Below are positions 1-7,981 of a stretch of DNA of 64,000 bases, piece after piece. Made by a program: the position numbers and the translations under genes. Position 1 is the stretch's first letter, and every line of letters starts with the position of its first letter. Under the pieces are notes generated by a model, which saw only the letters and a list, made by a program, of their open reading frames with translations, had not been told where the DNA came from and made no database searches. Source of the DNA: JAEZJZ01 sp050949055 (GTDB lineage: Bacteria > Bacillota > UBA994 > UBA5500); contig JBMNFA010000001.1 of the NCBI GenBank assembly GCA_050949055.1, positions 124,001-188,000 on the forward strand, written 5' to 3'.

Positions 1-938
1 ATTTGCCACGATTTACGGCAGCTCTGGGTGGGCCCGAAATCTTCATCAAACGTGACGATCTGCTGGGCCTGACCTCTGGCGGCAACAAGACCAGAAAACT
101 GGAGTTCCTGGTGGCGGACGCCCTCAGTCAGGGAGCAGACACATTGATCACTTGCGGCGCAGTTCAATCCAATCATTGCCGGCTTACTTTGGCGGCGGCC
201 GTGAAAGAAGGGCTGAAATGTCGCCTGGTGCTGGAAGAGCGCGTTCCCAATAGTTACAGGCCCGATGCCAGCGGCAACAACTTCCTGTTCCGCTTGCTGG
301 GGGTTGAGGCTATAAAGGTCGTGCCCGGCGGTTCAAACATGATGGAAGCAATGCAATCCGTGGCTGAAGACGTGATCAAGGATGGCGGCAAGCCCTACAT
401 CATCCCTGGCGGAGGCTCCAACCCGATCGGTGCCACCGGCTATGTGCAATGTGCCCAGGAACTGCAACAGCAGATGTTTGAACAGGGCCTTGACTTCGAC
501 TACATGATCGTGCCCAGCGGCAGCGGCGGCACACATGCCGGAACCCTGGTCGGCATTGTTGGCAACAACATGAACATCCCGGTGCTGGGTATGAACGTTA
601 GCCGCAAGAAGGATGTACAAGAGGAACTGATCTACAACCTGGCCAAGGCGACTGCAGCCCACGTCGGCTGCCCTGAGCCGTCTCGGGACAGTGTGGTCTG
701 TTTCGATCAGTATGTGGGCGCTGGATATTCCCGTCCCACTCCCGGCATGATTGAGGCGGTTCAGCTGCTGGCCACCACCGAAGGCATCCTGCTGGATCCT
801 GTCTACACTGGCAAGCAGATGGCCGGCCTGATCGACTTGGTGCGTCAGGGTTACTTCAAGCAGAGCGACAAGGTGTTGTTCCTCCACACTGGCGGTTCTC
901 CAGCCCTGTACGCCTACTCCGACGTGGTTCTGCCTTGA
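1..938 (+). CDS. D-cysteine desulfhydrase / ACC deaminase family PLP enzyme, 5' end outside window
   Basis: Fold type II PLP enzyme of the D-cysteine desulfhydrase/ACC deaminase group, which releases ammonia (and sulfide, for D-cysteine) from small D-amino acids. The visible part opens with FIKRDDLLGLTSGGNKTRKL, the family's N-terminal block; the lysine in GGNKTRKLEF is the expected Schiff-base residue. SNHCRL and the glycine-rich phosphate loop SGSGGTHAG follow, and the C-terminal HTGGSPALYAY is typical. The frame is open to the first base and the usual first 15-25 residues are missing, so the true start lies upstream. Substrate cannot be fixed from sequence; D-cysteine is the commonest annotation. 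Confidence 0.85.
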   Translation, partial: LPRFTAALGGPEIFIKRDDLLGLTSGGNKTRKLEFLVADALSQGADTLITCGAVQSNHCRLTLAAAVKEGLKCRLVLEERVPNSYRPDASGNNFLFRLLGVEAIKVVPGGSNMMEAMQSVAEDVIKDGGKPYIIPGGGSNPIGATGYVQCAQELQQQMFEQGLDFDYMIVPSGSGGTHAGTLVGIVGNNMNIPVLGMNVSRKKDVQEELIYNLAKATAAHVGCPEPSRDSVVCFDQYVGAGYSRPTPGMIEAVQLLATTEGILLDPVYTGKQMAGLIDLVRQGYFKQSDKVLFLHTGGSPALYAYSDVVLP

Positions 939-1003
939 TCGATAGGCAGGGATAGCGAGGTTCAGCTTAACCATTCCCACTCACTACGAAAGGGGGCCAA
1001 CCG

Positions 1004-2323
1004 ATGCGATACAATGACGAGGCGCGAGATTTCGTCCTCACTGCCACTGGCGACATCTTCATCACCCGCAAGCTGTCGCCTTACACCGAACCAGCTTACA
1101 GAGAGCTATGGCAAGTTCTGCAAAGTGGGGACGTTCGCTTCACCAACCTGGAAATGCTGATCCATGAGTTTGTCGGTCATCCGGTTGCTGAAAGTGGCGG
1201 CACCTACACCCAGACTGATCCCACCGTTATTTCAGAGCTGCAATGGGCGGGATTCAACTTGCTGGCAAGGGCAAACAACCATTCTCTGGACTACTCAATA
1301 GAAGGGTTGCGGCGCACCTCCCAACTGTTGGACCAGGCAGGATTCTGTCATGCCGGCGTTGGTGAAAATCTGGCGGACGCCCGCTCAGCTCGCTATCTGG
1401 ACCTGGACCAAGGTAGAGTGGGATTCCTGGCGGCTTGTTCCACCTTTGCTTCTTTCGGCAGAGCAGGGGAACAGCGTCCCGACTCCGTCGGTCGCCCAGG
1501 GCTGAACCCGGTTCGCTACCAAACCTATTACGTGGTCTCCCCAGAGCAGTTGGCAGCGCTCAGGCAGATCAGCGAGTCTGTCGGCAACGAAGCCAGGAAG
1601 CGCAGGGCCATTCAAAATGGATGGGGAAGACCTGACAAAGTAGGAGAGGTGACCATCGCTGGCACCCGCTTTGTGGCGGGAGAGCGGCCAGGGACCTACA
1701 CCGAGGTGAATCAGGATGATCTTCAGGGGAACGTAAAATGGATCAGTGATGCCAAGCGCCAATCGGACTTCGTGGTCTATAGCATGCACTGGCATGAGGG
1801 GGGTAGCACCCCCGAGCAACCAGCCACTTTCCATTTTGATTACGCCCACGCCTGCATCGACGCCGGTGTGGATGCCTTCATCGGCCATGGCCCCCACATC
1901 ATGCGAGGCATCGAAATCTATCAAGGCAAACCCATCTTCTATAGCTTGGGGAACTTCGTCTTCCAAAATGAGACGGTGCGCAAACTGCCGGCGGATGTCT
2001 ACGAAAAGACTGGCCTGGATCACTATGCCACCCCGGCAGACTACTATGATCGCCGCAGTTTAGGCGACCAGAGGGGGTTCCCCGCCCAGGCCAAGTATTG
2101 GGAAAGCGTGCTGCCCAAGTGTCGCTACCAGGGGGGAGAACTGGTGGAGTGCCTGCTCTACCCAGTCACCCTGGGTTTCGGCAAGCGGCGCACGGTAAGG
2201 GGCAGGCCAATGTTGGCCAAGGGTGACCTGGCCGAACAGATCCTGAAGCAGATTATCCAGCTGTCCGCTCCCTTCGGCACCCAGATCAGCATCGAAAACG
2301 GAATCGGAGTGGTGCGGCTGTAG
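1004..2323 (+). CDS. CapA-family (PGA_cap) metallophosphatase-like protein
   Basis: 439 aa, ATG start preceded by AAAGGGGG. The fold is the CapA/poly-gamma-glutamate capsule domain, related to calcineurin-like phosphatases. Signature pieces are TGDIF near residue 16, FTNLEM, RANNHSLDY, YSMHWHEGG and GHGPHIMRG, which match the metal-binding loops of the family. There is no signal peptide or membrane anchor, unlike B. subtilis CapA, so this is probably a cytoplasmic relative; such genes often lie beside amino-acid or peptidase genes. It follows the PLP enzyme after 65 nt and may be co-transcribed with it; a terminator follows. The exact substrate is unknown. Confidence 0.8.
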   Translation: MRYNDEARDFVLTATGDIFITRKLSPYTEPAYRELWQVLQSGDVRFTNLEMLIHEFVGHPVAESGGTYTQTDPTVISELQWAGFNLLARANNHSLDYSIEGLRRTSQLLDQAGFCHAGVGENLADARSARYLDLDQGRVGFLAACSTFASFGRAGEQRPDSVGRPGLNPVRYQTYYVVSPEQLAALRQISESVGNEARKRRAIQNGWGRPDKVGEVTIAGTRFVAGERPGTYTEVNQDDLQGNVKWISDAKRQSDFVVYSMHWHEGGSTPEQPATFHFDYAHACIDAGVDAFIGHGPHIMRGIEIYQGKPIFYSLGNFVFQNETVRKLPADVYEKTGLDHYATPADYYDRRSLGDQRGFPAQAKYWESVLPKCRYQGGELVECLLYPVTLGFGKRRTVRGRPMLAKGDLAEQILKQIIQLSAPFGTQISIENGIGVVRL

Positions 2324-2347
2324 GGCAAGTCTCCTGTGAAATGAACA

Positions 2348-2395
2348 GCTCCCCTTACGAGGAATGACGCCTTGTGAGGGGAGCCTTTTGCTTTT
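2348..2395 (+). terminator. Rho-independent terminator after the CapA-like gene
   Basis: An 11-bp stem (GCTCCCCTTAC with GTGAGGGGAGC, one G-U pair) is followed by CTTTTGCTTTT. It separates the plus-strand gene from the convergent holin gene. Confidence 0.75.
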
Positions 2396-2471
2396 GTGGT
2401 GTATCAAGAGCAGGATTACAGCTATTCGACCCGTCGATCCGCCGGCCTAAAAACCCTGCCCAGCGTTTTCC

Positions 2472-2708
2472 CTACTTTCCAACTACCGCTTTGGCACCAG
2501 AGTAAAGCCCGGATGCGGAAAGGCCGATCATCGCTCCCGTGATTATGGCCTGGGAGAGGTTGCTGCCATAGAGTAGAAAGCCGGCTCCCAACCCAAGTAG
2601 GAGCGACAACAATGGGGATAGTTTGGTGGACAGGCCCACTCTTTTGGCCACTTCCACCAAACCGATGATCAAAGGGACTAGGGCAACGCCGTTGAACTCA
2701 AACTCCAA
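2472..2708 (-). CDS. small phage-type holin-like membrane protein
   Basis: 78 aa from a TTG start placed 7 nt after AAGGAGGT; a longer GTG start would sit inside that site. Two hydrophobic segments, one around VALVPLIIGLVEVAKRVG and one covering LLSLLLGLGAGFLLYG, are followed by a third weaker one (AIITGAMIGLSASGLYSG). The pattern VPLIxGLVEVAKRxG...SPLLxLLLGLxAG is typical of small Firmicute phage holins. The start overlaps the end of the upstream amidase by 11 nt, the standard endolysin-holin coupling. Holins form pores that let the muramidase/amidase reach the wall. No other phage gene is present. Confidence 0.75.
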   Translation of the reverse strand: MEFEFNGVALVPLIIGLVEVAKRVGLSTKLSPLLSLLLGLGAGFLLYGSNLSQAIITGAMIGLSASGLYSGAKAVVGK

Positions 2709-3348
2709 GGTTTCCACCTCCTTGTTCTAGATACTGAGCCATGCGGATAATCAGCATGTACACATATTCGCCTTTGGCAGCCTGGTCAGCTCTCGCCACC
2801 TGCAGCCAATAATCAGGGGTGCTGATCAAGCCATGTGCCTGTAGCGCTTGCACGGCTACATGCAACGGGTCGGAAGACGCCTGGTCCGGGCCAGGGTCAG
2901 GCAGTTGTGACCGCACCATGGAAAGGAACTCGTCCCACATCGGCAGCAACTTGCGAGGACAGTACTTACCAGTCCAGTCCCGATGTGTCTTTATCTGCTC
3001 CAGCCTCCACCCATACCGCGTCAGGATATCGGCGACCAGGCGTGCTGCCTGCTGGTTGGCCTGCTCCTGACGCTCTTCGTCGGTGAACTCACACACCTCT
3101 ATGCTGATGGAACTGCGGTTGGCTATAGTACCTGCGTGCCAAGAGACCTCGGCTTCTGGGATACAACGAATGATCTCCCGATCATCGACCACATAGTGGG
3201 TTGATACCCTGGCATTAGCGTGGTTTGAGAAGTAGTCACGGTTGTTGCGCGCGGTCGTATCTGGATTTGCCGTATTGTGGACAGTCACTGTCCTGGGCTG
3301 TAACTGGGTACCGGGACGATTGTGCTTAATCAGCGCTTCCACTACCAT
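2698..3348 (-). CDS. N-acetylmuramoyl-L-alanine amidase (Amidase_2), endolysin-like
   Basis: 216 aa from the ATG 8 nt downstream of GGGGAGGTGG. The Amidase_2 zinc fold is clear: first zinc histidine in TVTVHNTANP (H24), YVVDDREIIRCIPEAEVSWH with a second histidine, and KTHRDWTGKYCPRKLLP giving the last zinc ligands H and C. It cleaves the amide bond between muramic acid and L-alanine of peptidoglycan. There is no signal peptide, as in phage endolysins that depend on a holin. A C-terminal extension of about 70 residues after the catalytic domain could bind wall but matches no domain I know. It is translationally coupled to the holin gene and divergent from the large coiled-coil gene, about 200 nt away. 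Confidence 0.88.
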   Translation of the reverse strand: MVVEALIKHNRPGTQLQPRTVTVHNTANPDTTARNNRDYFSNHANARVSTHYVVDDREIIRCIPEAEVSWHAGTIANRSSISIEVCEFTDEERQEQANQQAARLVADILTRYGWRLEQIKTHRDWTGKYCPRKLLPMWDEFLSMVRSQLPDPGPDQASSDPLHVAVQALQAHGLISTPDYWLQVARADQAAKGEYVYMLIIRMAQYLEQGGGNLGV

Positions 3349-3549
3349 CAAGAAAACCACCTCCCCTCATATCTACAATTTATGAGCCAGGCCTAATTGC
3401 GGTGACACGAGAACAGATACCCACCGCCCGGCTAGCACAGGCAGTAGCGAGCGCACTCCTGCAATAACCTCTTACGCAGCCGGCACATATACTGCTGTAG
3501 CGACAGCTGTACATCTGCTGACCGGGCAGAACAGAAGAGGTGATAGTGA

Positions 3550-6399
3550 GTGATGACCGCAAGAAGAAGGAGACGTTCCAGCCGCGGCCAGAGAGAGCTC
3601 TCAGCCGAGCAGATTGCAGCTCTGGCCCATCATACCGTGGGTAGCGTCGACAGCAATGACCAAGAGGCCCAGCTGCAACGTCTCTACTTAGCCCAGCTGC
3701 AGGAAGAGCTGCAGGGCCGAGAGCGGGAGTTGTGCCGTCTACGGGAGTTGGAGCGTGATGCCAACGCCCAATCCATCGCCAACATACGCAGGTTGATCGA
3801 GAAGGCGGAAGCGGCGGTGCAGGTGCAGGAGCAACGGGTAAAGGCTTACCTGGAAGCTCGACCCTGGCTGGAAGCAGAGCTGGAAGAAAGTGACCTCTGG
3901 GAAAGTGAAGAGGAAGCAGAAAGGCTAGAGTGGCACCCATCGGAACCAGAGTGGCGTGAGCAGATAATGCGGATCGTCCAGGAGAAACAAGCCGAGTGGC
4001 AGGATAAGTTGAGCAGCGAACAGGCCGAGAAGATCGAACAATGGCGCAGCGCGGAACTGGCGAAGCTGCAGTCACACTATCAAAAGGTGGAGCAGGAGCT
4101 GAGCGAGCGGCAGGCTTTGCTGGAGAAGCGGTGGTCCAGTCAGTTGCAGAACATCGAGCTGAAAAGACTGCGAGAGTTGATGGACCAAGAAAGCAAAGAG
4201 ATCCTCGCCTCGCTGCGTAGCGAAATGGAACAGAGGCAACAAGAAATCGAGCAACGGGCTGCCCAAGCACTGCTTGATTTCAAGGCCGAGTTGGCGCAGC
4301 AGGCTGACCGTTTGCTTGAACTGCAACGGAAGGAACTACATCGCATGGAGATCGAATGGCGCGAACAAGAGGTCATCCAACGGGAGCGCCCCCGCCTGCA
4401 GCAGATGTGGGCAGAAATGGTCCAGGAGCTAAAAGAGCAGTCCGAGGTCATAGCCGAAGAGATGAGCCAGAATCTGCGGGAAAAGCACGAGGCGCAGTCG
4501 CAGCTGTGGTTGCGGGAGCAGGCTCATAGCTGGAACAAGAGACAGGACGAATGGTTAAGCAAATTGGCCGAAGAACAAAAGTCACGGGAGAGCCAGCGCT
4601 GGGAAAGACAACAACAGCTGTTGTTGCAGCGCGCTGAAGAATTACTTATCGCCTGTCAAGCCGAACTGCAAGCCAAGCAGCGGCGCACTGAACAAACCAT
4701 CGCGAACCAGCTGGATCAGTGGAAAACCCGTTGGGACAACGCCTTGAGCGAGGCACAGGCTGCGTGGAAGCGCGGACAGGAAGAGCTGATATCGCGGTTG
4801 CAGCGGGAGTGGACGTCGCGGCTGGCCGGTGAGGTCAGACAAACACAGCAGGAGTGGCAGCAGGCTAAGCAAGCCTGGGCGGAGATGGTTGCTAACGATT
4901 GGAAGAGGATTGAGCAACAGGCCCTGCCGGAAATGACAGAAATGATCCGGCAATGGATAGCTGAACAGTCCGAAATCTGGACCACCAGCAAGCAGGCTTT
5001 CCAGCAGCAGACTGCCGAACAAACGAAACAGATGCAGCGGTTGCTGGAGCAGACGGCTATCCAGGCCGAGGCACAAAGAAAAGAGCACAGCCAACAGTTC
5101 TCCGATTGGCTGGCCGAGCAGACATCCCAGCTGGACAATCGGCAGGCTCAGCACTTAGCTAAGCTGAAAGCGCAGCTGCAGCAAACAGAAGAGCTGTCGC
5201 AATCGCTGCTGAAGCAGATGCAGCAGCAGCTGGAGGCCAGCAAAGCTGCGGTAAGCAACTGGCTGGCCACGCAAACCTCCCAACTCGACAATCGGCAAGC
5301 CCAGCAACTAGCTAGGCTGGAAACGCAGCTGCAACAAACAGAAGAGTTGACGCGGTCGCTGCTGATGCAGATGCAGCAGCAGATGGAGGCCAGCAAAGTT
5401 GCAGTGGGCAACTGGTTACAGGAGAGCAATGATGCTCACCAACTGATCATCAAGCAGCTAGAGCAACAAATAACCCTACAGCTGCAATCTGCCGAGCAGA
5501 CTCTGAGCTCTCTTGCGCTGGAACAAGCAGAGCAGCTGGAGGAGACAAAAGCTAGCGTCGCAGGCTGGCTGCAGTCCAAGCAGGAGGCCATGGCGGCCTT
5601 CGAACGCAGAATCAGTGACCGTGGAAACAAAATGCTGTCAGACATGCAGAAGGCTCTGGAGCAGTTATACTCTGAAGCAGAGAAAAGTTTGAGCCAGACA
5701 AAGTCCATCCTCAGTACATGGGTAGACAAACAGTCGGGTACGCTGTCCTCACTGGCAGAGCAGTTGACGCAACGAACTGAGCTGCAATTGAGGTCTGCTG
5801 ACCAGGCGCTGAAAAAGAAGCTGGAGGAGTACAGCAAACAACAATCCAGCTTATCCGAAGACCTGATCCGCAGGTTCGGACAGGATTTGGCCAAAGGACA
5901 CAGCGACGTGCTGCGGCAGACTAATCAACAGCTGGCAGAACTGTACAGCGAGACTGAGCGCAAGTTCAACCAGCAACTGCAAGAGCATTACGAAAAGCAA
6001 CTCGCAGAGCAGGAACAGGCGTTGACCGAGCGGGTAGATGGCGCGGCACGGAGCCTGAGAGAGGGCATGGAAAAGGCATATCGGGAATTCACTGACGGCT
6101 ATCGGGCCCAACTAGAGCAGGTTGCTGCGGATGCATGCCAGCAAATAGCGGACTGTCTACAACAAGCGCAGATGCAGGCCCAGCAGGCCCAAAGGGAGCA
6201 TTGGGCCGGAATCTACGACCAGATGTTGTCGTCGCATAAGCAGGAGCTGACGCGGGCTGTGGAGGAAGCTGACCAGAGGATGTTGCAGCAGTTACGAGAG
6301 CAGATTCGGGAAGAAGTGATAGCAGAGATGCAGAGGCTGGAGCAGTCCAGGCGCAGAAGCAACCAGCGCCGCTCCCAGCGCAGCAATAGAGCAGACTGA
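3550..6399 (+). CDS. 949-aa coiled-coil protein, first gene of a McrBC-like locus
   Basis: Start GTG 3550 (or ATG 3553) after AGAGGTGA. The protein is almost wholly alpha-helical coiled coil, very rich in Gln and Glu and nearly free of glycine and proline after residue 130. The first 20 residues are basic (TARRRRRSSRG), as is the end (SRRRSNQRRSQRSNR); either could bind nucleic acid. Residues 469-774 are six repeats of exactly 51 residues, each starting with W[ILV] (see repeat entry). No enzymatic motif is visible. I do not recognise a named family. Because it precedes McrB- and McrC-like genes, I infer a scaffold or sensor in a coiled-coil type IV restriction system; an SMC/structural role is the alternative. 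Confidence 0.8.
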   Translation: MMTARRRRRSSRGQRELSAEQIAALAHHTVGSVDSNDQEAQLQRLYLAQLQEELQGRERELCRLRELERDANAQSIANIRRLIEKAEAAVQVQEQRVKAYLEARPWLEAELEESDLWESEEEAERLEWHPSEPEWREQIMRIVQEKQAEWQDKLSSEQAEKIEQWRSAELAKLQSHYQKVEQELSERQALLEKRWSSQLQNIELKRLRELMDQESKEILASLRSEMEQRQQEIEQRAAQALLDFKAELAQQADRLLELQRKELHRMEIEWREQEVIQRERPRLQQMWAEMVQELKEQSEVIAEEMSQNLREKHEAQSQLWLREQAHSWNKRQDEWLSKLAEEQKSRESQRWERQQQLLLQRAEELLIACQAELQAKQRRTEQTIANQLDQWKTRWDNALSEAQAAWKRGQEELISRLQREWTSRLAGEVRQTQQEWQQAKQAWAEMVANDWKRIEQQALPEMTEMIRQWIAEQSEIWTTSKQAFQQQTAEQTKQMQRLLEQTAIQAEAQRKEHSQQFSDWLAEQTSQLDNRQAQHLAKLKAQLQQTEELSQSLLKQMQQQLEASKAAVSNWLATQTSQLDNRQAQQLARLETQLQQTEELTRSLLMQMQQQMEASKVAVGNWLQESNDAHQLIIKQLEQQITLQLQSAEQTLSSLALEQAEQLEETKASVAGWLQSKQEAMAAFERRISDRGNKMLSDMQKALEQLYSEAEKSLSQTKSILSTWVDKQSGTLSSLAEQLTQRTELQLRSADQALKKKLEEYSKQQSSLSEDLIRRFGQDLAKGHSDVLRQTNQQLAELYSETERKFNQQLQEHYEKQLAEQEQALTERVDGAARSLREGMEKAYREFTDGYRAQLEQVAADACQQIADCLQQAQMQAQQAQREHWAGIYDQMLSSHKQELTRAVEEADQRMLQQLREQIREEVIAEMQRLEQSRRRSNQRRSQRSNRAD
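4954..5871 (+). repeat. six coding repeats of exactly 51 codons (W[ILV] repeat)
   Basis: Within the 949-aa protein, tryptophans at residues 469, 520, 571, 622, 673 and 724 are spaced exactly 51 residues apart, each opening a unit (WIAEQ, WLAEQ, WLATQ, WLQES, WLQSK, WVDKQ). Units 2 and 3 are identical at 40 of 51 positions, sharing QTSQLDNRQAQ and QQTEEL; the others keep the W, heptad-like leucines and Q/E content. A seventh unit may start at residue 775, where the W is lost. 51 residues equals four 11-residue steps plus one 7-residue step, which would give a regular, nearly straight coiled coil (inference). Confidence 0.85.
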
Positions 6400-6458
6400 T
6401 ACCGTAGCAGGCAGACGGGCGGTAAGGTTCGATGTGAGGCTACGGAGGTGTTGTGCGA

Positions 6459-6854
6459 GTGAGATTACTGAGGATTCGCGACACAGGCATCGCTGCAATG
6501 GTGTCCCGAGGGGTGCTGCGGTTTAACGGGGTGCGCATCAGCCCCAGCAGGGTGACCTCGCTTCCGCATTATGGGATCTTTGCCAGTGGCCAGTTGGCTG
6601 GTTGGGTGGGTATTGAACTGAGAAGGCGGGGTATCTATGAACTCTGTCACCTGTCCGTGTTGCCAAGGTACCGTAGGCATGGATTGGCCGCTAGCGCCTG
6701 CAAGCGCGCCATCGCTTTGGTGCGTCGTCGGGGCGGACGCTATATCTACGCTCGGGTCAAAAGAGGAAACCACCCTGCTATTCGCCTGATGCGCAAGCTA
6801 GGTTTCCAACCTGCAAAAGGGGGCAGAGTGATTTATCTTGGTCGCAGCTTATAG
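6459..6854 (+). CDS. GNAT-family N-acetyltransferase
   Basis: 131 aa; the GTG at 6459 lies 8 nt after GGAGGTG, better placed than the GTG two codons upstream. GNAT motif A is LSVLPRYRRHGLAASACK, carrying the R-x-x-G/A acetyl-CoA loop (RRHGLA), and motif B is RGNHPAIRLMRKLGF. Strands before motif A (GQLAGWVGIELRRRGIYEL) fit the fold. The protein is unusually basic. It is short for the family, so it is a minimal single-domain enzyme. It lies 59 nt after the coiled-coil gene and before the hairpin at 6897, so the two are probably one transcript. Substrate unknown; modification of a partner protein in the locus is a guess. Confidence 0.8.
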   Translation: MRLLRIRDTGIAAMVSRGVLRFNGVRISPSRVTSLPHYGIFASGQLAGWVGIELRRRGIYELCHLSVLPRYRRHGLAASACKRAIALVRRRGGRYIYARVKRGNHPAIRLMRKLGFQPAKGGRVIYLGRSL

Positions 6855-6896
6855 TGACATTAGGGAGACGACTGAGGATACGCTCATTTCATCAGG

Positions 6897-6930
6897 ACGG
6901 CCCAGCTGATTGCAGTTGGGCCGTTCTTTG
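6897..6930 (+). terminator. hairpin terminator or attenuator inside the McrBC-like locus
   Basis: A 12-bp stem (ACGGCCCAGCTG with CAGTTGGGCCGT, one G-U) with loop ATTG is followed by TCTTTG. It lies between the GNAT gene and the next gene, showing that 6855-7012 is non-coding although a frame stays open. A weak promoter-like pair (TTGTGG at 6928, TATAGA at 6952, 18 nt apart) follows. The locus may therefore be two transcripts, or one with read-through. Confidence 0.65.
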
Positions 6931-7012
6931 TGGCTGCCAGACGGCAATATCTATAGACAAGAGGGCGCTGTTTTGCAGTTGGAAGCAACCAAGAAAGCGA
7001 GGTGATCCGGCA

Positions 7013-7981
7013 TTGACCACTCCGGAATGGAAATGGTTGCTGCAACAGATGCGGGACCAAGATTTGATCAAGCTAGCCAAACGGTTGAGGTTGCGCCTGC
7101 CCGGCAAGCGGAAGGAACGATGGGCGCACGACTTTAGCAGACTGAGGCCGAAGGTGGTGCAATCCCTGCTGCAAACCAGCAATATTCCCAAGTTGCGCCA
7201 AGTGCTGAACGAGTGGGTGCAACAGGATAGCGGGCTGCAGCAATTGAGAGCCAGCAGTGAAGAGCAATTGCGCCGACAGCTGCAGGAGGGTCAGCAACCG
7301 GGTCCGGTCCTGCTGGCGCTGTTGTCCAGCTCGGAACCCACATTGACGGAACGGGCAAACAGCCTGTTTGAGTACCTGCGCGCAACAGGGGCGTTGTCGG
7401 ACTGGTTGGCGCTGGAACAGACCGTGGCTGAATCGCTACCAGCATTGAATCAGGAGCGGGAGGCGTGGCTAGAGGAAAGGCGTCAGCTAGAGCGTACGAT
7501 AGCTGACTTGCAGACAAGACTTGAGGAACTGCAGGCAGAGACCGACCGCAGGCAATGGCTATGGGAGATGGAGAGGCAAAGTTTGCTCAGTCGGTTAGCT
7601 GACCGGGATACTCGCTTGCAGCTGCAGAAGAGACAATTGGCCGAACTGACGGCAGAGCAGCTACCGGACTCAGCCGCGCCCCAGGAACGCTCGGATTGTC
7701 CAGCTCCCCCTTGGCCAGGGGTGCTGCTGGTGGGGAACATGGCTGCCAGCCAGGCTGAGTGGTTATCCCAGTACGGACTGGAACATGTGCTGCCGCTAGA
7801 TATTCATCGCGGGACTGCAAGAGACGCCCTCGAGCGCGCCGACCAGATCTGGATGCTCAGCTACGCCACCCCCTTGCCGGTGCAGAGACAACTGTTACAG
7901 ACAGAAGGTGCCCGCTTGCGTTGCATCACTTCCTATGAAGGGCTGGTCAGTTTGATCGAAGAAGGGAGGCGGACCGATTGA
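7013..7981 (+). CDS. coiled-coil protein with DUF2325-like C-terminal domain
   Basis: 322 aa from TTG 7013, 8 nt after GCGAGGTGA. A longer in-frame start at 6854 would translate through the hairpin at 6897, so I reject it. Residues 1-110 form a helical basic domain (TPEWKWLLQQMRDQDLIKLA...); about 130-230 is coiled coil (EREAWLEERRQLERTIADLQ); the last 85 residues look like an alpha/beta DUF2325-type domain: VLLVGN, a gap, LPLDIHRGTARDALERADQI, then WMLSYATPLPVQRQLL. DUF2325 domains are small Rossmann-like folds of unknown function. The stop overlaps the start of the McrB-like gene by 4 nt, so the pair is translationally coupled and likely works together. Confidence 0.72.
   Translation: MTTPEWKWLLQQMRDQDLIKLAKRLRLRLPGKRKERWAHDFSRLRPKVVQSLLQTSNIPKLRQVLNEWVQQDSGLQQLRASSEEQLRRQLQEGQQPGPVLLALLSSSEPTLTERANSLFEYLRATGALSDWLALEQTVAESLPALNQEREAWLEERRQLERTIADLQTRLEELQAETDRRQWLWEMERQSLLSRLADRDTRLQLQKRQLAELTAEQLPDSAAPQERSDCPAPPWPGVLLVGNMAASQAEWLSQYGLEHVLPLDIHRGTARDALERADQIWMLSYATPLPVQRQLLQTEGARLRCITSYEGLVSLIEEGRRTD

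Noticed and set aside
333..980. 215-codon minus-strand frame
   Set aside because: Antisense to the PLP enzyme with intact motifs.
3380..4270. 296-codon minus-strand frame
   Set aside because: Antisense to the coiled-coil gene; Ala/Pro/Ser/Arg-rich composition typical of shadow frames, no motif.
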